Of a DNA stretch of 64,000 bases, positions 33,911 to 42,884 are shown piece by piece. This stretch comes from Ruminococcus sp. XPD3002 (GTDB lineage Bacteria; Bacillota; Clostridia; Oscillospirales; Ruminococcaceae), in NCBI GenBank assembly GCA_900119535.1, contig FPJT01000005.1, positions 62,001 through 126,000 of the forward strand. The letters are read 5' to 3'. Made by a program: the position numbers and the translations under genes. How positions within the stretch are numbered: the stretch's first letter is position 1; each line of letters opens with the position of its first letter. The notes under the pieces were generated by a model. It saw only the letters and a list, made by a program, of their open reading frames with translations. It did not search any database and was not told the DNA's origin.

Positions 33911-34852
33911 TTATGCAGCTTCCCACGCCAGTTCTTGTATCCTCCAGACAAGTTCTTCTCCAATCTCTTCGACTTCCCGACAGCGTTTAGGAAGTTCCAT
34001 CGTAAATTGTTTTCCCGTTTCCATGCAATCAACAATGATCTGTAAAGTGTCTTCCTGAGGCTCGAATTTTAATCTGATCTGTCTGTTGTGAAGTACAAGA
34101 ATTCGCTCTTTGAAAACTACGCCTTTCAAACTGTGAAACCAGCCAAACGGAAAACGCTCGATCAGCAGACCGTCATTTGTACGGTTGCTGACCAGATAAT
34201 CTCTGATCAGCTCGTGCTCCCATTCGGAATCGGCAGTGCTGAACTCTAAGATCTCCGGTTCAGAAGCCATATCCTGAAGGAGTCTGATGATCTCTTTCGG
34301 CTCCTCTTCTTCCTGAGGCACAACGGTCGAGCAACGTCTGTCGGTCTTGCAACAGAAAAGATCAGCGTCTATGTATCCTTCCCACATAGCATTGGTAGAA
34401 AAGTGAACTTCTATCTCTCTGCTGTGAAGCTTGATGGTCACTCTTTCCTCGCCTGTTTCTTTCCAGTGATCCTTCTCCCAATAAGCGTCGTAACACAGAC
34501 GGTATTTCTCTGTCAGTATCCTTCTGAGCTGCTGATACTCTTCTTCGGGATCTGCTGTTTTTATAACGTAAGAATTACTTTTATCTGCCTCCCACGCAAG
34601 CCAATACAGCATTCTTATTATTTCCTCAGTGTTTTTTGCTAACCTGCCATAATAACCGTTCAGACTTCTGAGCACCTCCGGACAATACAGTTGTACTTTC
34701 ACAAAGAAACCGCAGTCAATAAAAGCAATCTCGATGTTTCTGTAGTTGCACTCGTACCAATGTGCTTCTGTTCCGTCAATCTGGAACTTGGCATACGCAT
34801 CAAAGAACATCTGACAAGCCTCTATCCACTGCATTCTCTCAATATACTCCAT
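33911..34852 (-). CDS. Uncharacterised 313-residue protein
   Basis: This is an acidic, Trp- and Glu-rich soluble protein without membrane segments or known motifs. It seems to consist of two similar halves, each with a beta-rich block ending in an E-x-L-x-W-x-x-(Q/E)LAWEA-like helix: EEIIRMLYWLAWEA at about 76-89 and EELVWRIQELAWEAA at the very end. This suggests an internal duplication. It is transcribed from the repeat-containing region at 34902-35056, which carries a TATGAT -10. It is the gene immediately upstream of the new-domain pair (26-base gap). Confidence 0.6.
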   Translation of the reverse strand: MEYIERMQWIEACQMFFDAYAKFQIDGTEAHWYECNYRNIEIAFIDCGFFVKVQLYCPEVLRSLNGYYGRLAKNTEEIIRMLYWLAWEADKSNSYVIKTADPEEEYQQLRRILTEKYRLCYDAYWEKDHWKETGEERVTIKLHSREIEVHFSTNAMWEGYIDADLFCCKTDRRCSTVVPQEEEEPKEIIRLLQDMASEPEILEFSTADSEWEHELIRDYLVSNRTNDGLLIERFPFGWFHSLKGVVFKERILVLHNRQIRLKFEPQEDTLQIIVDCMETGKQFTMELPKRCREVEEIGEELVWRIQELAWEAA

Positions 34853-34901
34853 ATGCTACCTCCTGACAATAAGAAAGGATTTCTGTTTACGGTTCTATCA
34901 T

Positions 34902-35056
34902 AGCATATAAAAATTGAAATTCCGAAGATGTGGGCGGCTCAGAAGAAAATTCTCCCTTTTGCACAAATCAGCACTGCTGAAAATGTGCAGTATGCTAATT
35001 GCTTTACTGTGCTTTCCTTTTGTAACTATATTATAACACATTCGATGTACCAAAAA
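34902..35056 (-). repeat. Duplicated 155 bp promoter region, copy 1
   Basis: The segment shares with 36674-36835 the blocks AATTCCGAAGATGTGGGCG, AAAATTCTCCCTTTTG, ATGCAGTATGC-like, CTGTGCTTTCCTTTTGT and GATGTACCAAAAA-like sequence. The reverse strand carries GCTATGATA, which can serve as a -10 for the 313-residue gene. Paired copies in front of two separate genes suggest shared regulation. Confidence 0.7.
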
Positions 35057-35103
35057 GCGGCGGTATCTATGATATGTATATCACAACATATTAAACGAGT
35101 TGA

Positions 35104-35316
35104 TTACCTCAACGCTCCCCACTTCTCATGTGCAGAGCATCCGCCGTTTGCCTGCTTGGTTTGCTGGAAACAGCCTGACTTCCGGTTCATGCATTTGCCT
35201 GTAGCCATCGGGCTGCTGACCTCAAGTCTTGAGCCGAAATGATCGCAGATCTTCCGCTCACCTGACCAGCAGGAACAGGTGGCACAATACTTTGAATCGC
35301 AAGTGTACTGATACAT
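35104..35316 (-). CDS. Small cysteine-rich protein, 70 residues
   Basis: MYQYTCDSKYCATCSCWSG opens a protein with nine cysteines, including CATCSC and later single Cys at ICDHF, GKCMN and SGCFQ. This arrangement suggests a metal (zinc or iron-sulfur) site. The ATG at 35322 is too close to AGGAGGA, so 35316 is chosen. It follows the 422-residue gene by 40 bases in the same direction, so the two are likely one transcript. Confidence 0.65.
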   Translation of the reverse strand: MYQYTCDSKYCATCSCWSGERKICDHFGSRLEVSSPMATGKCMNRKSGCFQQTKQANGGCSAHEKWGALR

Positions 35317-35356
35317 AAACATTCCTCCTGAATCTATCGTTGTCCAACATTGCTTA

Positions 35357-36625
35357 TTATTCTGTGGGAATATCCTCTGTTAGCAGTGCAATCCTGTTCG
35401 GATACAGAAACCGATAAAGCTCGCTTAGGATCTCATCATACAGTTCGCCGATCTTGACAGTTCGCTCATATGATAGTTTTTTCTTGGATGGACATTTGAC
35501 AGTCAGATGTATCAAATTACTGTCTTGCTCCAAAACAGCATCTGCTGAATACTTTTCTCCCAATTCAGGAATATCCTTATTCCAGCAATGAAAGCTGCAG
35601 CTTGAAGTACATCCCTGACGAGCTTTATCAAGAATATCGGTGATCTGTTCTTTGATCTTCTCAAACATAGGATCAAATGTCTTCTCCTGATAAAGCGCAT
35701 GAGCCTCCTGCGGAAATAATTCTATAAATAGATCAACAGCGAATATTTCCTCAAAGAATCGGCTATCTGGAACCTGTCTGCAGAAAGTCTGATTCGAGTC
35801 TATGTTGTGAATCATCACCCGAACTTCGCAAAGCTCTGATGAAACTGCAACAACTGATGCCGCATAGTTTCCTGCATCCGTGCGAAAACGGAAACTGTAT
35901 ATTCCGATATCGCTTTTGAATGCACTTCCTATCGCTTCACAGAACCTTGCTTTCACCTGAGTAAACTCGGATGCACTGTATTTATCTTGTGGATAAAATT
36001 TGTTGTCGGCTTCTCTTTCTCTGATTTGTAGTTTTTCCTGATTGTCGCAGAATTTACAATAGAGATTCCAAACTAAATCAGGAGAATTCGTGTCTTCGCT
36101 CAGCAAAAAAGCAGTATCCGTACCTAAAAAGTGAACATAAAAGTGTACGCTTGAAAAATCATCCGAAAATTCGGTGATTAGGAGCACTATTTCGCCTGTT
36201 TCGTCCATAGGATTATAATGATCCTCGAAGGTTTCAGGGTAGCAGCAAGTGAAAAAACTACGTTTTTGTTTGATTGAATTTGAAATAATGTTGCTGTTAG
36301 GCTCCAAACGGCTGTACCAATTCTCAGCATATTCTGAGATGGTAAGTCCGTTTTGATTGGAGCAGTCAAAAAAATCAGAAATCCTTTTGTCAGCGTCGTC
36401 CCATTCTTCACTTGAAGCGATTGCAGCTATGAAATACGTATTATCTTCTGTATTATAAATGAATACATTGGCAGAAGAATTAGAGAGAGACATTGCAACG
36501 ATGTATTTCCTGTTCTCAACAAAACATTTACAGCAGACCAGTCTGTTTTCAGAAGTATCAGCCCTGTCAAAAAGAGCATCGAGCATTTCTTCAACCGAAA
36601 TGAGTTGAGACATATTCTTTTCCAT
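35357..36625 (-). CDS. Uncharacterised 422-residue protein
   Basis: This is a soluble acidic protein with alternating strands and helices and two apparently related parts. Around residues 15-90 and 235-310 similar strings occur: ENRKYIVAMSLSNSSANVFI and AGNYAASVVAVSSELCEVRV, each followed by an F-F-rich helix (RISDFFDCS and SRFFEEIFAVDLF). No catalytic motif is obvious. The ATG at 36625 has CAGGAGGT 7 bases upstream. It is expressed from the second copy of the 155 bp repeat. Function unknown. Its pairing with the Cys-rich gene suggests they act together. Confidence 0.6.
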   Translation of the reverse strand: MEKNMSQLISVEEMLDALFDRADTSENRLVCCKCFVENRKYIVAMSLSNSSANVFIYNTEDNTYFIAAIASSEEWDDADKRISDFFDCSNQNGLTISEYAENWYSRLEPNSNIISNSIKQKRSFFTCCYPETFEDHYNPMDETGEIVLLITEFSDDFSSVHFYVHFLGTDTAFLLSEDTNSPDLVWNLYCKFCDNQEKLQIREREADNKFYPQDKYSASEFTQVKARFCEAIGSAFKSDIGIYSFRFRTDAGNYAASVVAVSSELCEVRVMIHNIDSNQTFCRQVPDSRFFEEIFAVDLFIELFPQEAHALYQEKTFDPMFEKIKEQITDILDKARQGCTSSCSFHCWNKDIPELGEKYSADAVLEQDSNLIHLTVKCPSKKKLSYERTVKIGELYDEILSELYRFLYPNRIALLTEDIPTE

Positions 36626-36673
36626 ATAAGTACCTCCTGTTGAAAAAAGCGCTTTTCTTTATGCTGCCATTAT

Positions 36674-36835
36674 AGCACACAAAGAATCTTAATTCCGAAG
36701 ATGTGGGCGACTCAAAAGAAAATTCTCCCTTTTGTACAAAAAAGTATCATCTAAAATATGCAGTATGCCATTTGCTGTACTGTGCTTTCCTTTTGTGATT
36801 ATATTATATCATTACCTATGTACCAAAAACGCCCT
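36674..36835 (-). repeat. Duplicated promoter region, copy 2
   Basis: This is the second copy of the 34902-35056 segment. The reverse strand carries GTGTGCTATAATGGC, a good -10 for the 422-residue gene. Copies differ mainly in the variable centre. Confidence 0.7.
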
Positions 36836-36867
36836 AAGTTAAAAGGGCGTTTTGTATTGATCTATAA

Positions 36868-37362
36868 TTATATTTTTCCTTCTTGAAGCTTATAGCAAAT
36901 GAACTCTTCGTAGCCTTTCATTTGATAAAACAGTTTGTCCATTGCCTCATATATCTCTTTCTCGTTATATTCCTTGATATTGGCATCATATATGCACAGC
37001 CTGAAATAATTATCGCCGGAATTCTCAGTATCCATTTTGGGCATCATCTTAAAATTGTTCCATAGTTTTTCGCAGATCTTCTTAGTCTCATCAGAAATAT
37101 TGGTATAGCTGAATGTAAGCATGAGATTTAATATCGTCTGGTTGCACTCGATCTCATATGCGTAATGATCAGGACGTTTCCATCCACTTAACTTTCCTTC
37201 AATATTATCAGGGATCAATGATGTCATTTTATCAGTTTTATAACGAACGAATTTACCGCCGCAAAATGTTTCATCGAATATGATCTCCCCATTTTCGGCT
37301 TTATTTCTTGCCCATTCTTTAATGACATCTTTCACCATTTCTTCTGTTATTGATTTGCTCAT
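36868..37362 (-). CDS. Uncharacterised 164-residue protein
   Basis: This is a soluble protein with SGWKRPDHYAYEIECNQTIL, then NLMLTFSYTNISDETKKICE. This resembles, in my recollection, the C-terminal beta-rich part of some PD-(D/E)XK-type proteins (a strand, then an ICEKL helix), but no nuclease motif is present. Lys and Asn are frequent. AAGGAGG precedes the ATG. It lies between the WYL regulator (54 bases upstream) and the second promoter repeat, so it is probably co-transcribed with the regulator. Confidence 0.55.
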   Translation of the reverse strand: MSKSITEEMVKDVIKEWARNKAENGEIIFDETFCGGKFVRYKTDKMTSLIPDNIEGKLSGWKRPDHYAYEIECNQTILNLMLTFSYTNISDETKKICEKLWNNFKMMPKMDTENSGDNYFRLCIYDANIKEYNEKEIYEAMDKLFYQMKGYEEFICYKLQEGKI

Positions 37363-37416
37363 AATATTTCCTCCTTGTTATTACACCACATTAAAATGTG
37401 TTAATAATATCCTTTA

Positions 37417-38475
37417 TTACTGCTCATATCTTTCAAGAGCATTTCTCAGAGTTTCGACGATCTTCTCACGCAGGCCTTGCGGAGACAGCACCTCAACCGC
37501 ATCCGCAAACTGAATTGCCCAGTGCAGCATTGAGCTTTCGCTTGCATAAACATGAACCTTCATCATTTCGTCAGGCAGTTTCTCAATGCGGAGATCTGTG
37601 CCGAAGCTGTCAGCAACATCATTCATCATATACTGCTTGCATTGGAATGCTATATGTACCGGTTCTCCGCTCCAGAGATTCGGGTGCGCCTTGATATATT
37701 CCGAGAGCCGGATACCGGTTTCAAAGCCTTTCAGCATACGCAAAGATTTAGAAGGTGTGTCAAGCACCTGACAATCCTTGATGCGGTCGATCCGGAAATG
37801 CGTCAGATCATCATACGGCGGAAGATTGCATATCAGATAGGAATGACCATTCTGAGAGATCACCTGATAGGGATTGACGGTATACTGTTTCTTTTTTCCG
37901 CTGCTGTCGAGTCTGAAATGCAGTTTTCCGTCAAGTCCGCATTCGCAGTAATGGAAGGATATCTGTCTGCCGTCTGCTATGGCGCTGCCGATATTTTCAA
38001 GCGTCATCAAGATTTCCCTATTCAGAACTTTTCCGTAAATATCCATGTCGATCTTGGATATTTCAGAATGGAGATATTTGCTCGACAATCCTTCCAGGCG
38101 GTGGATCAGACTCAAACGGTCTTTTTTCGAGAGTCCGTCTGTCAGCAGAACGCTGTCGATGAGCAGCCGCAGTTCGCCGTTCATAAACTTGTGAACGTAA
38201 TACCAGTCGGTCAGTATTGTTTCTTCGCCGTTTTTGCTGTTTCGGATGATAGCATCTTCTTCAAAGTCGCTGCCACGATATTTGATCGGAAATCCATACT
38301 CCATCAGCTTGGAAAGGTTGCGCCGGACCGTTTTTCGATCAACTTTCATTCCGTATTCAGATTCCATCAAGTTTTGTATCTGATGCTGTGAAAGCCTGTG
38401 GTCTTCGTCGGTGTGCTTTCTCAGGATATCCAGAATATCGAGTATGATCATTTTCTTGGGTTGCATATCGGTCAT
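37417..38475 (-). CDS. WYL-domain transcriptional regulator
   Basis: This is a 352-residue regulator. A winged helix-turn-helix at ~1-75 (LSQHQIQNLMESEYGMKVDR, KTVRRNLSKL) is followed by a WYL core at about 170-250 with GRQISFHYCECG, KKQYTVNPYQVI, GHSYLICNL and THFRIDRIKD, and by a WCX C-terminal domain. WYL domains bind single-stranded nucleic acid or small ligands, and relatives such as BrxR and CapW control defence islands. The ATG at 38475 has AGGTGG 8 bases before it and removes 12 extra residues. It is first in the reverse-strand island and so a likely repressor or sensor of it. Confidence 0.9.
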   Translation of the reverse strand: MTDMQPKKMIILDILDILRKHTDEDHRLSQHQIQNLMESEYGMKVDRKTVRRNLSKLMEYGFPIKYRGSDFEEDAIIRNSKNGEETILTDWYYVHKFMNGELRLLIDSVLLTDGLSKKDRLSLIHRLEGLSSKYLHSEISKIDMDIYGKVLNREILMTLENIGSAIADGRQISFHYCECGLDGKLHFRLDSSGKKKQYTVNPYQVISQNGHSYLICNLPPYDDLTHFRIDRIKDCQVLDTPSKSLRMLKGFETGIRLSEYIKAHPNLWSGEPVHIAFQCKQYMMNDVADSFGTDLRIEKLPDEMMKVHVYASESSMLHWAIQFADAVEVLSPQGLREKIVETLRNALERYEQ

Positions 38476-38509
38476 GATTATCCACCTCATATGTACTATA
38501 ATTGTATAC

Positions 38510-38538
38510 ATTATACATCATTATGGAAGAAAAAGCAA
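38510..38538 (-). promoter_or_regulatory. Promoter of the WYL regulator
   Basis: On the minus strand TTGCTT (38538-38533), 17-base spacer, TATAAT (38515-38510). The -10 is the left arm of TATAAT-GTATAC-A-ATTATA, a symmetrical region suited to autoregulation. An IS200/IS605 end lies 18 bases upstream of the -35. Confidence 0.65.
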
Positions 38539-38555
38539 GCATTTTGAAAAATCAT

Positions 38556-39281
38556 AACCACCACTGAAGTGGTGGTTTGCACAGCCCCTAAAAGGGGCGA
38601 ATACAGGCTCACCCACTAAAGTGGGCACTGAAGGTTTGACATTGCATTACTATCTCGAGCAGCCGCTTCAAGCGGCTGTTTCTTTTTGCTTACTTATTCT
38701 TACTACCCGTAAACGGGTCAATGTACTCTTTGAATGTTAGCTGATCTGCCATGCAATCTTCTTCTGTTTGATTCTTTATGTATTCTCGTATAACTTTTTC
38801 GTTACGCCCTACTGTATCCACATAATATCCTCTGCACCAGAAATGTCGGCTTCCATATTTGTACTTCAAATTTGCGTGTCTGTCGAATATCATTAGTGTA
38901 CTTTTCCCCTTGAGATATCCCATGAATTGTGCTATACTTAAATACGGCGGAATGCTTACCAGCATATGTATATGATCTGTCATTGCTGTTGCCTCTATTA
39001 TTTCTACTCCTTTTTGTTCGCACAGCTTTCTGAGTATCTGCCCTATATCTGCCTTCAACTGTCCATATATAGCTTTTCTTCTGTATTTCGGCGCAAACAC
39101 TATGTGATACTGACATCTGTATGTGAAGTGGGTTGTATGCTTTATTTCATTTTTCATTGTTAATAACCTCCTTGTATCTCAGATAGTAATGCGGTCGCCA
39201 AACCTTTACTATTCTACCATACTTGGAGGTTATTTTTAAGCTTTTACTAAAGCTTTTTTATTCCCCCAGTAGAACTGGGGG
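38556..39281 (-). mobile_element. IS200/IS605-type insertion sequence
   Basis: The element is bounded by subterminal palindromes rather than inverted repeats: AACCACCACT-GA-AGTGGTGGTT (38556-38577, right end) and CCCCCAGT-AGA-ACTGGGGG (39263-39281, left end). It has one reverse-strand Y1 transposase gene. Further small stems (CAGCCCC/GGGGC, CCCACT/AGTGGG and CAGCCGCTT/AAGCGGCTG at 38660-38678) lie inside. Exact outer ends cannot be fixed without an empty site. It lies just upstream of the WYL regulator promoter. Confidence 0.85.
38690..39157 (-). CDS. tnpA: IS200/IS605 family Y1 transposase (TnpA)
   Basis: This is a 155-residue single-strand DNA transposase. CQYHIVFAPKYRRKAIYG opens the family fold, the HUH motif is HIHM in MTDHIHMLVSIPP, and the catalytic Tyr lies in RGYYVDTVGRNEKVIREYI. 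The length is normal and the frame complete, so it is probably active. No TnpB/RNA-guided nuclease gene accompanies it. The ATG has GAGGTTATT upstream, a moderate ribosome site. Confidence 0.95.
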   Translation of the reverse strand: MKNEIKHTTHFTYRCQYHIVFAPKYRRKAIYGQLKADIGQILRKLCEQKGVEIIEATAMTDHIHMLVSIPPYLSIAQFMGYLKGKSTLMIFDRHANLKYKYGSRHFWCRGYYVDTVGRNEKVIREYIKNQTEEDCMADQLTFKEYIDPFTGSKNK

Positions 39282-39308
39282 TTTAGTTACGCTAAAGCGC
39301 CAAAGATA

Positions 39309-39338
39309 GCCATATCATGAGAATTCTCGTGATATGGC
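39309..39338. repeat. Near-perfect 30 bp palindrome
   Basis: GCCATATCATGAGAA is followed by TTCTCGTGATATGGC, which inverts with one mismatch. It lies just outside the IS left end. It may be a terminator-like structure or the edge of an older element. The stretch 39282-39591 holds no gene. Confidence 0.6.
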
Positions 39339-39439
39339 TCATCAATGTTGATATTAGGCTGTTTCGGACTTTTATCCATTTAGGAAAGCTACAACGGCAA
39401 CTCGTTCCCACAAGAATCGTGAAAACGCCTTGCATTGCT

Positions 39440-39472
39440 TGCTGAGGGTCACGCCCCCAAGCCCCCGATTCT
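39440..39472 (+). other. Partial oriT-like sequence
   Basis: GCTTGCTGAGGGTCACGCCC followed by CCAAGCCCCCGATTC resembles the second half of the oriT-like units (AGCTTG, a GGGG/CCCC stem, then CCCCGACC). The AGCAAGCAC core is missing. It is probably the debris of a former mobilisable element. Confidence 0.4.
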
Positions 39473-39591
39473 GAACAAGAAAGATTAATGGAATTATCCA
39501 CTCTACGGAGCGTGGATTGACGTGACTTCCGCACGGGTTTATAATAAAAATATCAGCAGAAAAACTGAGAAGTGGAAGGAGAAAGATCACT

Positions 39592-40281
39592 ATGAAAATA
39601 CTTGTTCTGAATGGCAGTCCCAAGCGTGAGAGAAGCGACACGATGCACATAACACGGGCGTTCCTTGACGGCATGAAAGAAGCTGCTCCGCAGGAAGTCC
39701 ACATCGTTGATATTATCGACAAGCATATCGAATATTGCACAGGCTGTTTCACTTGTAAGCGTAACGGCGGAAAGTGTATCCATAATGACGATATGAAAGA
39801 GCTTCTCGACGAAGCTTTGGAGAGCGATCTTTTGCTGTTCAGCTACCCGCTTTACTGCTACGGAATGCCTGCGTCTTTGAAGGCTTTTGCTGACCGCACG
39901 ATGCCGCTTTCAAGTATGGCGATGAAGAAGCAGGGCGACAGGTATGTTCACGTCGGACAGGCGGATTTTTCGCACCTTAGATACATGATGATAAGCGGCT
40001 GCGGATTTCCGAACAGCAAGCAGAATTTCGAGCCTTCAGTCATGCAGTTTAAGCTGATGTTCCCGAACAACCATACTATCATTACCGTCCCCGAAAGTCC
40101 GATGTTCAATGCTCACGAAGCGGCAGAGGTAACTGTGCCGAGACTGGAGCTTGTGAAGCAGGCCGGAAAGCAGTATGCTGAGACAGGCGAGATAGATGAA
40201 AAATTGCTTGCAGAGATATGCTCGCCGATGATACCGGAAGATGTGTATGCGGCGATATGTAATGGGGAGATAAAGGTATGA
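39592..40281 (+). CDS. Flavodoxin/NADPH-dependent FMN reductase family protein
   Basis: This is a 229-residue flavoprotein. ILVLNGSPKRERSDTMHITR is the FMN phosphate loop, and CTGCFTCKRNGGKCIHNDD is a cysteine cluster typical of the multimeric flavodoxin WrbA/IsdA-like group. LLLFSYPLYCYGMPASLKAF contacts the isoalloxazine ring. It probably reduces quinones, nitro compounds or thiols using NAD(P)H. GGAAGGAG precedes the ATG by 11-12 bases. It is the only plus-strand gene in this part of the island. It is convergent with the ATPase gene. Confidence 0.9.
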   Translation: MKILVLNGSPKRERSDTMHITRAFLDGMKEAAPQEVHIVDIIDKHIEYCTGCFTCKRNGGKCIHNDDMKELLDEALESDLLLFSYPLYCYGMPASLKAFADRTMPLSSMAMKKQGDRYVHVGQADFSHLRYMMISGCGFPNSKQNFEPSVMQFKLMFPNNHTIITVPESPMFNAHEAAEVTVPRLELVKQAGKQYAETGEIDEKLLAEICSPMIPEDVYAAICNGEIKV

Positions 40282-40350
40282 TATAAAGAGAAATTGGCAG
40301 TTATTCGATTATGAGAGCACTTAACCCTTTTATAATATCAAAACATATAA

Positions 40351-42714
40351 TTATTTTGTAGTTTCACAAAATCCTTTTATTTCTGAACACCATTTCTGAA
40401 TATTTTGTTTTACATCTTTTTTCCCTGTTAAATGAGCTAAGACGTGTTGAGCATTCAACAAATACAGAAAGCATAGAACCTCTTGTGCTGTTCTTTGACG
40501 TTCATCTTCATCTAGGAAGGTCATATAATCCATGTTTTCTAACCCTAGGGTTCTTTCTTCCATGTGACTATCACCATTAAGAACAAGCCTATACATCAGA
40601 TTTTTAAAATATTCGATATAATCTGTGTCACCAATTTGCTTTAAAATTGCTTCGTCATATGATATATTTGCAATTCCTTTTTTGAACATGAACGTCGAAA
40701 AGGCTTCTAAAACACGTCTCATGGAATTTCCTACAGTTAAATCTAAACCAACGGTATCACCACAAGCATAGTCATAAACTATTTTTAATAATTCGGAATA
40801 TTCATTTCTATTCTTAATGCTAAATTGAATGATATTTTTATCCTTGAGTTCTTTGCAAGAATACGCCGTTTTCTTCTGTCCATTACTCTCATTCCTGTAT
40901 TCTTCACATACTTCATCGCCGATTTTTTGCAAATCATACATGCATTGTATGTCGTGTGTTAATATCATAACTTGACTTTCTTCGTTTGATTTTATAATAT
41001 CTGCAATTTTTGCTTTAAGCAAAGACATAATGCCGACTTTGTTCTCAAAATCAAAGCTTGACACGGGATCGTCTATAAAAAGAATTATTCTTTTTGCATA
41101 ACCATCCTTAGCTTCCTGATTGATTAGCAATTCTGTAAAGAAATAGCAAAGAGCAATAATATTTCTTTCACCAACCGAAACATTAGACGGTTTTACAGAT
41201 TTTCCATGTGCGTAAAGCACATATTTTTCAGATTCAACTTTGATTTCCAATCTATTTTTTGAGAAAAAAACATATCTTAAGCTTTTGTTAATTAGGTTTA
41301 CAGCGATATTTATGTTCTTCTTTCTCGAACGTAATACATTTAGTTGATCATTGTAATCTTTTATCCTATCTTCTGACTCCTTAAGTGCGTTATTAGCTTC
41401 CTTTTGATTTTCTAAGGCTTCCTTCCAAAGGTCAATCAAATTAGCTACTTCATAGTGAGCGATTGCTTTATTGTCATTTGTAAGATCTATCTTTAAAGAA
41501 GTAATTCTTTTAGCGGCATTATTATATGCATCAACTTCTTCTTGCAGTTGTTTTCGTGCTATTTCATAGCGTTCGAGTTTTTCTATTAAGTCACAAGAAA
41601 AATCAAGGATAGGGGTATATGGATGATGTATCTTTTTCAGCACTATCTCACGAATTTTGAATATTTCATGATTTATTTCCTCAATTAGTTTCTGACACTC
41701 TCTGTGTTTTTTTGAATTCAAAATATCATAATCTGATAAATCTACTGTTATCTCTGAAATAATACATTGCTTAAGTTTGTTCTCATGTATATCAATCTCT
41801 TTTGATAAGACTTTTTCAATGCTTTTAATCAAGCTTTGTTTTTCTTCTCTCAAAATATCACGGAAACAAAAGGGACATTTAGTAGTTTTTTCTTTAGAAA
41901 AAACGATTCTCATTTCATTTATCTGATCCATTTTACCGTCATCAATAAGCTGGATTAAGTATTGTTCTCGTTCATTTAGAGTTGGACTTTCAACCTTTTG
42001 AGCTAAAAGAGCCAATAATTCATTTTCATCATAATTAACATTGAGTTTTACAGTATCATGTAACTTGGCAGCAGCGTTTTTTCTAACTTGATTTAATAGT
42101 TCAAGCTTTTCGTCATAATCTTTCCTCAGTTGCGATAATGATCCGCTTGGATTTAGTGAGATTATTGTATCAATTACACCATCTGTAACACTAGCTTTAC
42201 GCTTACCATCATTAATCCATTTTTCTCTCTCAGCCCAGTGACCATCTTCAGATAAATCTAAGTTGATTTTAAATTTGAAATACGAAGGAGATTTTGGGCT
42301 GTTTCTATCTGTGAATATAACAACTTGTTCTTCTCGTTCATCTTTTCTTTTGGTTTCGGCTTCCAGCTTTAATTCTAAATCTAAAATCTTATCTTCCAGA
42401 TCACCTAATTCTCCAAGTAAAACAATAGTATTTAATCCATCACTGCGTATTTTTACATGAGAGTTTATATAATCTTCATTAAAGACACGAACCAATTGTG
42501 TATCTGAGAAAACACTACCGTCTTCCGTATATAATGTTGCTTGAATTATATCATCTGCATCTTTTCCTATTGCCTTAAGAACTGCTTTAGATAATGTGCT
42601 TTTTCCAGAACCATTTTTTCCGTATAATATTGATAATCTTTCTCCACTTTTGAATAATTCCAGTTGCTTTTCTTCATCAAAAAAGCCACCAGTAAACTTA
42701 ATATCTTTTAACAT
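40351..42714 (-). CDS. RloC/PrrC-like AAA_13 ATPase with a zinc-hook motif
   Basis: This is a 787-residue SMC-like ATPase. Walker A is YGKNGSGKST (31-40). A CPFC hook (Cys280 and Cys283) lies between long coiled coils, followed by a second coiled region. The ABC signature is SVGERNIIALCYFF, and Walker B is IILFIDDPVSSFDFENK. The C-terminal ~150 residues (GNSMRRVLEAFSTFMF, NGDSHMEERTLG) match AAA_13 proteins such as RloC and PrrC, anticodon nucleases that block phage growth. The nuclease Arg-Glu-His triad cannot be placed with certainty. The true ATG is at 42714, because an upstream GTG lies inside the AGGAG site. The gene is AT-rich, suggesting recent transfer. A defence role is likely. Confidence 0.8.
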   Translation of the reverse strand: MLKDIKFTGGFFDEEKQLELFKSGERLSILYGKNGSGKSTLSKAVLKAIGKDADDIIQATLYTEDGSVFSDTQLVRVFNEDYINSHVKIRSDGLNTIVLLGELGDLEDKILDLELKLEAETKRKDEREEQVVIFTDRNSPKSPSYFKFKINLDLSEDGHWAEREKWINDGKRKASVTDGVIDTIISLNPSGSLSQLRKDYDEKLELLNQVRKNAAAKLHDTVKLNVNYDENELLALLAQKVESPTLNEREQYLIQLIDDGKMDQINEMRIVFSKEKTTKCPFCFRDILREEKQSLIKSIEKVLSKEIDIHENKLKQCIISEITVDLSDYDILNSKKHRECQKLIEEINHEIFKIREIVLKKIHHPYTPILDFSCDLIEKLERYEIARKQLQEEVDAYNNAAKRITSLKIDLTNDNKAIAHYEVANLIDLWKEALENQKEANNALKESEDRIKDYNDQLNVLRSRKKNINIAVNLINKSLRYVFFSKNRLEIKVESEKYVLYAHGKSVKPSNVSVGERNIIALCYFFTELLINQEAKDGYAKRIILFIDDPVSSFDFENKVGIMSLLKAKIADIIKSNEESQVMILTHDIQCMYDLQKIGDEVCEEYRNESNGQKKTAYSCKELKDKNIIQFSIKNRNEYSELLKIVYDYACGDTVGLDLTVGNSMRRVLEAFSTFMFKKGIANISYDEAILKQIGDTDYIEYFKNLMYRLVLNGDSHMEERTLGLENMDYMTFLDEDERQRTAQEVLCFLYLLNAQHVLAHLTGKKDVKQNIQKWCSEIKGFCETTK

Positions 42715-42884
42715 ATAAATCACTCCTACATACCAAACATATTTGCTTTATATTGTCCCAATTGATTTTTGTAGTTCTTTGGAGAAAAAATATTTATATC
42801 ATTATGAATGGCGGCTATCATTGAAAAATGAAAGTAAGTTATTTTCTATATTATACCCTATATCCGTCAAAAAGTCAATCAAAT

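Noticed and set aside
39498..39521. Single sequence resembling a type I-C CRISPR repeat end (GCGTGGATTGAC with a CTC/GAG stem)
   Set aside because: Only one copy, no spacer array and no cas gene in the window; likely chance or a faint relic.
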